Assembly: GCA_963971305.1 (NCBI GenBank)
Contig: OZ020313.1
Location: forward strand, 26,514,602 to 26,578,601
DNA from: Arcuatula senhousia
Lineage: Eukaryota > Mollusca > Bivalvia > Mytilida > Mytilidae
Length of the DNA: 64,000 nt
Direction: 5' to 3'
This document shows, in pieces, positions 26,401 through 34,994 of this stretch. The position numbers and the translations under genes are program-made. The notes below the pieces were generated by a model that saw nothing but the letters and a program-made list of their open reading frames with translations, was not told the origin of the DNA and did no database searches. Position 1 is the stretch's first letter. Every line of letters begins with the position of its first letter.

Positions 26401-27465
26401 CTCCATCAGAAGGATATCCAGCAGAATATCGTTTACCGACACCAACCTTTTTTTTCCCATAAAATGCAGATTCCAACTAGCAAGAAACACAAACAAAGCC
26501 TCATCAGTTGTTACAACTGACCGAAATAAAATGGGTTTTTTTCCTAGTCTAGAGTTTCCACTATTTGCATTTTTTTCTTGACTCTTATATCGAAATGGAA
26601 AAACATGTTTCCTCTTCTATGAACATTCATGAGGCACACCAGGACCATTGCTTATAGTTATATTCTTTACTTATATGTATTCTCCTGTTTTGCTCATTTT
26701 GAATAGTCTTATAATTTCAATGCTTCTGTTTGGTTTATTGTTATTAATATCGTTCTTTCTAATGGAGTATTTCTTTTATTTCTAAATGGATTACAAAAGT
26801 GGTGTAGGTTCTTTGACTTACTTATGTTAACGAGAACTGCGACAAAAGATGACATGGCATTCCTCGCCCTTGACAGCCCGGCATACAACATACCAAAACC
26901 ACTTTGAGATACTGAAAAATAAAAAAAATAAAAAACAGGGCTTCTAATAGGAAATGACTGTAATACTCGCAATGAATGACATACTAGTAACTTGGACAAA
27001 AAATCTTGCCTTTCCAGAATAATTAAACTTAACTTCTTTTATTTTGTAAGTAACTACTATACATAATTGTTTACATCTTTTAAGTTATAGTAAAAGAGGA
27101 GACGGATTGACAGACATCGCACCACCACCCACCCCCCATCCTACCTAAAGGCGGAGGGTATCACATTCCGGTAATTCTTTGCGTCTTCGAGTGCCTTGAT
27201 GAAGTAACAGTGCGTAAAATCGTCATATAATTAATTTTTATTAACGAATTTTCTAAAAGAGCTGAATGGTCTTGTTTTTACAAAACTGTGGACACGATTC
27301 CTAACTCTTACGGTACTTACAAATCATTATCACTATGCAGATGACTTGGATGGTTTTGGAAAACTCCTGACTCAAGGCCGTAATTAAACTGGTCTGAAAC
27401 CTGGTAGCAAGGGACCCCGTCACCTCGTTAAGTAACGTTAGATTGACAGTGATGTTAGACGCCAT
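17482..27465 (-). CDS. AMT: AMT-type ammonium transporter, 12 coding exons, about 547 aa
   Basis: A polytopic membrane channel-like transporter for ammonium of the Amt/Mep family. Exons, 5' to 3' on the minus strand: 27465-27321, 26911-26822, 26150-25920, 25527-25433, 22627-22481, 22094-21900, 21549-21487, 21040-20902, 19678-19566, 19098-18972, 18491-18402, 17690-17482. All junctions are GT-AG and all phases agree. Visible family motifs are SGFGMLYAG in the first helix (about residues 52-60), HPVVIHW (159-165), DTGGSCVIH with Asp188 and pore His196, AGCD in exon 8, and VHFGPGFWGLL with the second pore His370. The C-terminal AYPPEAW motif (exon 11) is the cytosolic regulatory region. The last exon adds an unusual His-rich tail. 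AMT rather than Rh is indicated by these motifs. An AG acceptor just 5' of the ATG exon implies an upstream 5'UTR exon. The exon 10 donor (GTTCGA) is weak, and reading through it would truncate the tail. Confidence 0.93.
17854..18177. mobile_element. 324-bp MITE-like element in the last AMT intron
   Basis: TACCCCGCCAC at 17854-17864 and GTGGCGGGGTA at 18167-18177 form perfect terminal inverted repeats, with TA at each outer edge as expected of a Tc1/mariner-style TA target site. Near the right end is GCGGACGGACGGACGCC, the same tetranucleotide motif seen in the tandem-core elements. It has no coding capacity. It lies between AMT exons 11 and 12. Confidence 0.65.
19855..20060. repeat. dispersed repeat, copy 2 (related to 10067-10320)
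   Basis: GGCGCAATGG, CTGGTTAAATCAACCATTAC and AAGTCAGGACCATTGCGATC occur in the same order and orientation as in the copy at 10067. It lies in the AMT intron between exons 8 and 9. Confidence 0.55.
22628..23748. other. AMT intron 4, 3' part, no further gene
   Basis: Intronic, AT-rich sequence with degenerate repeat phrases, such as GTGAACGGACGGACAAAG near 22829, an ACGG-type motif of the interspersed elements. No reading frame is supported. Confidence 0.45.
23750..24880. repeat. three tandem copies of a roughly 395-bp unit with internal inverted arms, in AMT intron 4
   Basis: Units start at AGAATATGGAATATGTG at about 23761, 24163 and 24556 (spacings 402 and 393). Each contains ATTTCACTGCGTGTGAA, TTCATCAGACACGCTAGGAG and CCAAATGTTGTCAAATTTTGG. 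Within a unit, GGAATATGTGTCAGAAAGACAC near the start is inverted against GTGTCTTTCCAACACATATTCC near the end. The element is therefore flanked by arms of about 30 bp and head-to-tail copies share them. The copies are very similar, so the amplification looks recent. Minus-strand frames across it are shadows. A related inverted fragment lies near 53200. Confidence 0.85.
25705..25880. repeat. dispersed repeat with relative near 40190-40350
   Basis: TTCTAGCGCAAAAATTAAA, CTTCCATTGTAGTCTATGGAC, AATAACAT and TTCAAAACTGTGC occur in the same order as the diverged copy at about 40190-40350 (GGCGCAAAAATTAAA, CTTCCACTGTTGTCTAAGGAC, AATAACAT, TTAAAACTGTGC). It sits in the AMT intron between exons 3 and 4. 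Confidence 0.6.
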
Positions 27466-27478
27466 TCCATACAAAATT

Positions 27479-28185
27479 CTAAAATATAAACCAATGATTG
27501 TAGTTTTATTGAAAGTTTTTATGTTGTTTATATACTTTTGAATTTCAAATATGTATTTATAACACAAAAAAGCTGCCCTGTAGGTTTTGGTAGTTGTTGC
27601 ATCAAATACGGGATTAAAAAAAAAACATCCGTAGAGATAGTTCATGGCGACTTTTCCCTAAAGCGGCTCAAAATATGTGTTTAAAATGGTTGAATCGCTG
27701 GTCTTGGTTTTCAATACTCTTCCTTAGCTCGTTTCGGTTATGAAACCCTCCCCAAAAAATCAACCCTTTGCGTGAGCTGTGAAATATCTCAGTGGAACTT
27801 TTATGACAAAGGCAGTACGAGTACCAGAGCTTTTCAGACCTTTACTTTGTACAATTTTTCGAAATGTCTGTAAATGCTTTTTCTCGATTGTTTTAATATA
27901 AGTTTTCTCGTTTAAGCATTACTGTATTCTTTTCACGTTTGAATTTATGAAGAAATCATGAAACTTATAAATGATGATAATAGTTTTTCGTTATATGGGA
28001 ATTCATCCATAAACGAACAAAACCCCATTGTAGCGTTTTATATGAGTAGTCTCAATTGTGCCGCTACAAAAGTCACACTCGCAAACTGCAAACTAGACAG
28101 GGATTTCCAGAAGCATCTCTTTTCAAATCCAGGATATTAAACAAGAACGCTGTGAGCCAATGCTCACTATTGATACTCCCTACTA
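27479..28185. other. region upstream of the AMT start exon
   Basis: The exon carrying the AMT start codon probably begins at about 27478, where the minus strand reads TTTATATTTTAG followed by AATTTTG. The AMT promoter and 5'UTR exon should therefore lie further right, but I cannot identify them. No other gene is seen. Confidence 0.35.
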
Positions 28186-28189
28186 CTAC

Positions 28190-28590
28190 TAGTAGTTTAC
28201 AACAAACAAGAAGTTTTGTGATGGATCCAAAAATGTATTCCACATCATGTCTTTATCAAGCTTGTTACCAAAATATCAGCAACCTAGGAGTAAAAGTTCC
28301 TGAGTTATACATGCAAGTGAATGAAAAGTGAAAACCGAAAAGATTTCGGTTAACAGGAAGAAGATGTCCGATGGATCCAAAAAGTAACCCACAATACATC
28401 ATGCCTATATCAAGCTTGTTACCAAGTATTAATAGGAATAATAGTTGCCAAGTTATTAGCAAATGAAAAGCGGGACGGAATTAAAGTGTTACGGAAATTT
28501 TCAAGTTTTCAATTAACAGGAAGTAGATGTCAAATTGACCTTAAATTAAAACATAGTCCACTATGTATCATGTCCAAATAAAGCCAAAAA
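28190..28590. repeat. degraded tandem-core repeat, about 2.5 units
   Basis: GATGGATCCAAAAATGTA...TATCAAGCTTGTTACCAA near 28219 recurs near 28370 and, in weaker form, near 28535. Each unit continues into a CAAGTTAT/GAGTTAT and AATGAAAAG segment. The array stops abruptly at the inverted family A copy, so one element probably inserted into or truncated the other. Confidence 0.6.
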
Positions 28591-28893
28591 AAACTAGTTT
28601 AATTCCGCCACATTTTACACGAGCCTGTCTCAAGCCAGTTATCATTGTCAATTAAAGCTTTTGTTTGTCTCTGTCAATTATCTGTTTTTGTTCTACGTCC
28701 AGAAATTGGTCTTTCGTTGATAATTTAGGGATTCGTTTGAATCTTATGTATTGTATTTTTAGTCTTGGACTTCGGTCAATGCAAGACGACGAGCAGCGAC
28801 CTCTGGTCATGTTGAAGACTGCTAGCTGTTTTCCATTGTGATTTTTAAAAAAATTGCCGTTTCTTTATGTTGGCTGTGTTGCGTAAACTTATT
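28591..28893 (-). repeat. dispersed repeat family A, copy 3 (inverted, truncated)
   Basis: This is the reverse complement of the first three quarters of the copies at 11288 and 14507: AAACTAGTTTAATTCCGCCAC, GTCTTGGACTTCGGTCAATG, CAAGACGACGAGCAGCGACC and finally GTTGCGTAAACTT. It ends at the TGGCGGGG segment and lacks the remainder. Confidence 0.75.
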
Positions 28894-30435
28894 ACACATC
28901 TCTTTATGGTCTATTGTCACCAAATGAACAACCTAGATAAATTATGAGTAAAGGTCAGTAAACTACTTAAATAGTAATGGGCTGTCTAATGTGACTAATA
29001 ATTTATGATTAGCATTATTTCAATTTGCATTCATGAGCGCTTCCCGAATGTCATGCAGTCTAATAAATGCTAAAAGGGTATGAATGGAGGGATACAAAAT
29101 TCTGTATGCTTTAAAGTCTCAGTTTAAATATTTTTTTTTTGAAAAACACTTCAGGAGGCTTGATGCGATTTTGCCCAAATTAAATTTAGTTTCTAAACAT
29201 TTGGGTCATCCTGTTTTGTGATACAATACCATTTTTTCTATGTTCTGATAAATTGTGCATTTCTATAACAAGTTATATATTTTTTAGAGCATTCACATCT
29301 TATAGGATCATTATTCTTTTTGTTCATTGTTCTAATCTGTTATTTATGCTACAAGTCATATGGCAAGATGAAAACTATTCATCTTTTTTATTGAATGGGA
29401 AATTTACTACATGTATATAGATAAAATAATTATTGTTACCTTTATTAACGACTGGAAAAAGTGGGCACACAAATTATCACAACACAGTAAGATGTGCTAT
29501 TTTATGAACCCTTTACAGAAAAAAAACATCTATGAACTTTTAAAGGTGGCTTTATACATATTAATAAATTAAGACCACAAACTTACAGAAACTTACAGAC
29601 TGCGGTGTACGTTTAGGCTCTTCAACTATTTACCACACTCGATTTCTAACACATGTCAGTGAGGTCAACTTTCAAGGTCATTAAACATCAAATCAATCAA
29701 TCTTCCAAAAAGAGGGGGGTACTCAAAAACGTTCATCAGTACGCAATTTCTAATGCTCTGGTAAAAGTGCAAATCGGAAAAAAATCAAATTACAGGCAAA
29801 CACGAAGCCGGATGTTATTAGTAAAACATCATCTATATTCAAAATCTGTATTTGACATTGCAAATGCCAGGAAAAGGACCGACAAGGGAGGTATCCAGAG
29901 CACTTGGTGTTTCGGGGGTTGGAATCTGCCTTTCAATGAAATTGATCAATTTGTAGAATTCGGCATTTATATACTAAGGTTTACTTAATTTGAATGAATG
30001 ACTGGTTGCATGCTTAGAAAATTAATAGATATTAACACCAGCATCAATTTTGTGGAAATAAATTTGTTCAAATACTTTCACTTCTAACTGGTACTTCCCA
30101 ATAAAAAAACTTAAATCTAAAAAAGTACACCCAATCGCATGAATCGTATACCATTAGACCCGGAAAAGTAGTGCAATTCCCAACCACTTGTCCGTATATC
30201 GTATATACATAGGAAGTTATCCCCCCTGGTCCAATCCAACATTATGGCAATATCATTTCACCCATTTGCATAGTGCTGCTGCACCCGGCCTGGTGAGTCG
30301 TCCATAGACGGGGCGCCATTCAAGCATTAGCAGTAGCAATATCTGTTTTCAACAATTTGAATGGTTAGCTCTGCTGGATAGATTTCTTTTTTAGGTTAGC
30401 TCTCTCCGATATCATCACGAAGAAATTCAAAATTG
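28894..30435. other. no supported gene
   Basis: AT-rich, non-coding. A 111-codon plus-strand frame at 29653-29988 has a basic first half and no recognisable domain. Without splice or homology support I do not call it. Confidence 0.45.
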
Positions 30436-30439
30436 TCGA

Positions 30440-30670
30440 TAATCTAGGGGCTCCTCATGGGGGGTACCAGGAATCAAGTAATCAGCATTTTTTTGTCAGT
30501 GTAATCAGATAATCATATATTTTTTAGAAATGTAATCAAAAACTGTTTCCCAATGGGAATCAAGTAATCAAAAATTCAAACCTTGGTAATCAAATAATCA
30601 TTAAATATTTGCTCTTGTAATCAAGTAATCACCTTTAAAATGGCCTGGGAATCATGTAATCAAAAACCCC
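30440..30670. repeat. clustered GTAATCA repeat, copy 1
   Basis: About nine occurrences of TAATCA, mostly as GTAATCA or paired as AATCAAGTAATCA, are spread over about 190 bp between GGGGCTCCTCATGGGG on the left and AAACCCCATGAG on the right. An inverted relative lies at about 49990-50200, with TGATTACTTGATTAC and ending GAGGAGCCCTATT. Confidence 0.7.
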
Positions 30671-30959
30671 ATGAGAAGGCAAAATCTAGAAGATTTTTCC
30701 TTCCCTTTCCTTCTTTCGTTAAAAGACCAATCAAGAATACTATAGCTAAGCGGTTTAAAATGTAAAAGTAAATATGTTTTAGCCATTTTAATATTACCAG
30801 AAATGACTTATTAGCATTTTTTGTTTGGAACTAGAGGCTCACAGGATCCGAAATTGCTCCTCCAGACAATAATGATTCTTATATCTAAATAAATAGGTCT
30901 TTCAAAACACTCTGGTAAAGCATTAAGCTGACAATCTGCAATACTTTTCAAACTATTAT

Positions 30960-33150
30960 GCAAAAACAAGAAAACTCAACGTTGGGCCTTTAAAGGGCCA
31001 TAACCTCAAAAGGGGTCACCTGACAACTTCAAACTTCGTAAAGGTTGTTACAGCTATTAATCAAATCTTATAAAGGGGTCACATTGATTCTGGAACGTTC
31101 AACGTGACCCAATTAACCTTGAAATGAATACTTACTTTACTATTACAGATAGAGAAAATATTCTATTAGACAAAACTATGCCAAAAAAAAGGGAAAACAA
31201 AAATACCCCTCAAAAAGAAAAAGACATAAAAATGACCATAACAACATTAAACGATCATCTGACTGACCTCGATGAACAATGTAGAGCTTCTGATTTTAAA
31301 AAGTTTAAACTTATTTCAGATTTTCTTTATCTCTGATTTTTTTTAAACTGAACAAAAAGTTCACCCCCTATGTTCTTTTCAAGATGAGCAACGGGTCATT
31401 TTTTTGTAGAATCAAGAAAAAGCTCTCATGGGTCTTTATCGCTCATTTGGTCCTTAAGCTTAATGGAACTCTTCTCTTGCCCCTATAAAGGGTCATATGG
31501 CAATTTAAAATCAAAGGACTTTTGTAGAGCTTATATGAAGCTGAATATGTAACATCTTTTCTTTAACTACAATAGTTTTCTTTTATAGGGCAAAAACATG
31601 AAAAAACCCGCTTTTTGGACCTTTAAAGGACCATAACCCCTCTAAGAGGTCCTCTGATAACTTCGACTCAATGAACGACTTTTGTAATGCGAAATCAGCT
31701 GAACTGGGTTTACGCGAGCAACAGCTTGTCTTTATCTGCCATAGTTTTCTTTCTGTATTGCAAAAAAAAACCCAAAAACAAGGGGAAAAAAAAAACAGAG
31801 ATGCGCTATGTTTTAATTTTCTGTCAGACATTCTACAGGAAACCTAGTATTGCCGGACCAACCAAACTTGTGCCAGACCTATCTTTTAAAAAAACGCTTT
31901 TGTATTAAATATAATAAAAGATATTGTACTTTATACAGATTGAGGGGATCCTAGAGTAATACCTGAAGATATTGGTAGTCTGTTAGGTTAATGTGACTCT
32001 TTATGTAAATTTTTCTACTTAAATGTTGCCAGCCATCATGTCCTGCACAACAACAGGTTTTGAAGGACCTGCATGATTTCTGCCATTTATGTCTGACAGG
32101 GCTGACGATTGTTTGCAACTCTGAAAAAAGACCTCACTATTTTTTACCTTTAAAGGGCCATAATTCCTAAAAGGGTCATCTGTCAACTTCGATCCAATGT
32201 ATATTTTGGTAGACTTATATCAGCTGAAGGTTTCGACAACCAACAGCTTTCTCTTTCTGCAATAGTTTTCATTCTACAAGACAAAAGTACGAAAAATGCT
32301 ATTTTTTACTTTCAAAGGGCCATAACCCCTACAAGGGATCATTTGACGTACAACTTCTACACAATAGAGACTTTAATAGAGCTCAATTAGCTGAAGGTCT
32401 ATGAAAGTACAGTTTTTCTTTATCTGCAATAAATTTCCCTCTATTGGGCAAAAGTATATAAACTCTATTTTCGATCTTAAAAGGGCCATAATCCCAATAA
32501 GGGTTCATCTGACAACGTCGACCCAGTACAGCTTAATTAGCCGGAGGCTTTTTTCTCTGTCTGCAATAGTTTTCATTTTATAGGGCAAAATAACATGAAC
32601 AAGCGCTATATTGCACCTTTAAAGGGCCACAACTCCTCTAAGGGGTAACCTTACATCTTAGATTCAATAAAGACTTCAATTGTAAAATCAGCTGAATGTT
32701 AAAGCAAGCAACAGTTTTTCTCTTTCTGCAAAGGTTTTCATTATATATGGGCAAAAACATGAAAAAACCCGCTATGATTAACCTTTGAAGGACAATAAAC
32801 TTCTGACATATTCGACTCAATGGAGACTGTAGTTGGGCTTTTAATGGCGAGGATTGATGGTTGATTCAGATTGTCTCTATCTTTTATACTTTTAGATTTA
32901 CAAGCCAAAAACAGTAGCCCGACATCCATTGTCTATTTTTAACACTTGTGGTCATGTTTTATGACCGATCAAAATGGAAACACAACTTTTGTGCAAGAAA
33001 ACCATACCAAGTCTAACTAAATTCTGTTCAGTAGTTTCAGAGAAGATTTTTGAAAAATTGTTAACAGGGGACAGACCACAGATGAACGAAGACAATGACG
33101 GACGCCATATGATGGCAATAGCTCACATGGACCTTGGGTCCAGATGAACA
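30960..33150. repeat. diverged tandem-core element, units of about 140-166 bp
   Basis: The phrase CCTTTAAAGGGCCATAACC or close variants recurs at about 30990, 31485, 31622, 32150, 32311, 32477, 32618 and 32783. Each is followed by a TCATCTGACAACTTCGA-like segment, then AGCTGAA and CAGCTTTCTCTTTATCTGCAATAG. The right end reads CAGTAGTTTCAGAGAAGATT, GGGGACAGACCACAG, ACGGACGCC and CTCACATGGACCTTGGGTCC. The architecture (diverged core array plus a GGAC-type right end) resembles bivalve pearl-like non-autonomous elements. That assignment is inference. Confidence 0.75.
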
Positions 33151-33569
33151 AAAATAAAAAGGACATCATAAAATACAACCATATAAGGTTTAGTAGCATT
33201 TGGTAAATTTGCTCACGAAGAACATTTTAAAATGTTACACATAAGACAATCAGACAAAGGAAAAGACAGAAGCCAAGAATTGGCAGCTGATAAAAAAATT
33301 CTGGTATTATTCACAACTGCAAAACATGCTCTTTAACCCCCAAAAAGTAAACATTGATTGATAAGTGAGAATAGAAAAACTTTGCGAAATTTTAATTGGT
33401 CATCAAGGCAGAACAAGACCAATCGATGTCTGGCCCTGCGTCGCATGGCAAAACGTTGAACCCTGTACGTTCTAGGCCCAATATGGACAGTCAAAATATT
33501 TTGACACTTGCATCCTATGGTGGACTTACAAAGCATATTTGTCACATGCCACCCAATATTGTAAAAATA
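33151..33569. other. spacer between tandem-core elements
   Basis: Short non-coding stretch. The overlapping open frames on both strands at 33333-33581 have no recognisable product. Confidence 0.4.
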
Positions 33570-33925
33570 GACAAAAAATAGTTTCTATTTTTCCCCCTTT
33601 TGGTCCCCTTATTGCTAAACAGAAAAGGTGGGTCAAGAAAAAATTGTATCCCTCATTTTGAATCCAATATATGACCAAAATTAACTTGTAAAAAAAAAAT
33701 TCTAAATCGGACCATAAATAAAAAGTGTCACATGTTTGCCCCTTTTGGGCCCCTCATTCCTAAACAAAAAGAGAGGGGACACCCAAAATCATCCCCACCC
33801 TTTTGTTTATGGTGAGTAACACTATTGTAAAGTTTCATAGCATTTGGTCAACCAAAACAAGTTATTGTGGAAACAAATAAAAAAGTTGCTTTTTGGACCC
33901 TTTAGGGCCCTTAGTTTCGAAACGA

Positions 33926-34994
33926 AACTAGATAATGTGTCTATGAGCCACAGGATGGCCCTCCCGTTCTTGAAATATCATTGAACCTCAATGTGTATTA
34001 CCTGGGATATGGACCTTTACCAAGAAATTGATCAAAAGTGTTCATGTGCAAAATATAGGTCACTGTGACCTTATTTCTGATGGGTGGTGCCATGTACCAA
34101 GACTCATCGAGAGGAAATATTATTGACCCCTAACATGTAGTATTCAAGATATGGACCTTAACCAAGGTCCATACCAAAGTCATTCATGCGTAAAAGATAG
34201 GTCACAGTGACCTCATTTCTAGTGGATGGTGTCACTTTACCCAAGACACATCTAGTGGTGAAATATCATTGACCCCTAACATCTAGTATCCAAGTTATGG
34301 ACCTTAACCAAGAACTTAACCGAGGTTGTTCATGCATAAAATATAGATCACAGTGACCTAATTTTCATTGGGTGGTATCATGTTACCCAAGACACATCTA
34401 GTGGTGAAATACCATTGACCATCAACATGTAGTATCTGAGATATGGACCTTAACCAAGAACTTAACCAAAGTCATTCATGCGTAAAATATAGGTCACAGT
34501 GACCTAATTTCTAGTGGGTGGTGTCACCTTACTTAAGACACATCTAGTAGTGAAATATCATTGACCCCCAACATCTAGTATCCAAGTTATGGACCTTAAC
34601 CAAGAACTTAACTGAAGTCATTCATGCGTAAAATATAGGTCACAGTGACATTATTTCTAATGGATGGTGTCACCTTACCTAAGACACATCTAGTAGCGAA
34701 ATATAATTGACCCCCAACATCTAGTATCCAAGTTATGGACCTTAACCAAGAACTTAACCGAAGTCGTTCATGCATAAAATATAGGTCACAGTGACCTAAT
34801 TTCTAGTGGGTGGTGTAGCCCTACCCAAGACCCATCTGGTGGTGAAATATCGTTGACCCCCAACATCTAGTATCTGAGTAATGGACCTTAACCAAGAACT
34901 TAACCAAAGTGTTACGGACGGACGTACGGACGTACGGACGGACGGACGGACGGACGGACGGACAAGGGTAAAACTATATGTCCGATCCACATAC
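33926..34994. mobile_element. nested tandem-core element, 146-bp period, with ERE-like palindromes
   Basis: Six units each contain an AGGTCAnnnTGACCT palindrome starting at 34057, 34199, 34345, 34491, 34637 and 34783. The spacings are 142 bp and then 146 bp four times. Other unit motifs are AAGACACATCTAGTGGTGAA, CAACATCTAGTATCCAAG and TATGGACCTTAACCAAGAAC. The array ends in (ACGG)n at about 34912-34965, then ATGTCCGATCCACATACG and TGATCGGGCC. On both sides lies the 161-bp-unit element, so this one inserted into it. It has no coding capacity. Confidence 0.8.
34912..34965. repeat. (ACGG)n tetranucleotide run
   Basis: A tract of GGAC/ACGG repeats with two ACGT interruptions, at the right end of the 146-bp array. 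Shorter ACGG runs occur at the ends of other tandem-core elements at about 35940 and 18119. Confidence 0.9.

Noticed and set aside
29653..29988. 111-codon plus-strand frame
   Set aside because: No domain, no splice-site support and no repeated occurrence. Its length is within chance expectation for 64 kb.
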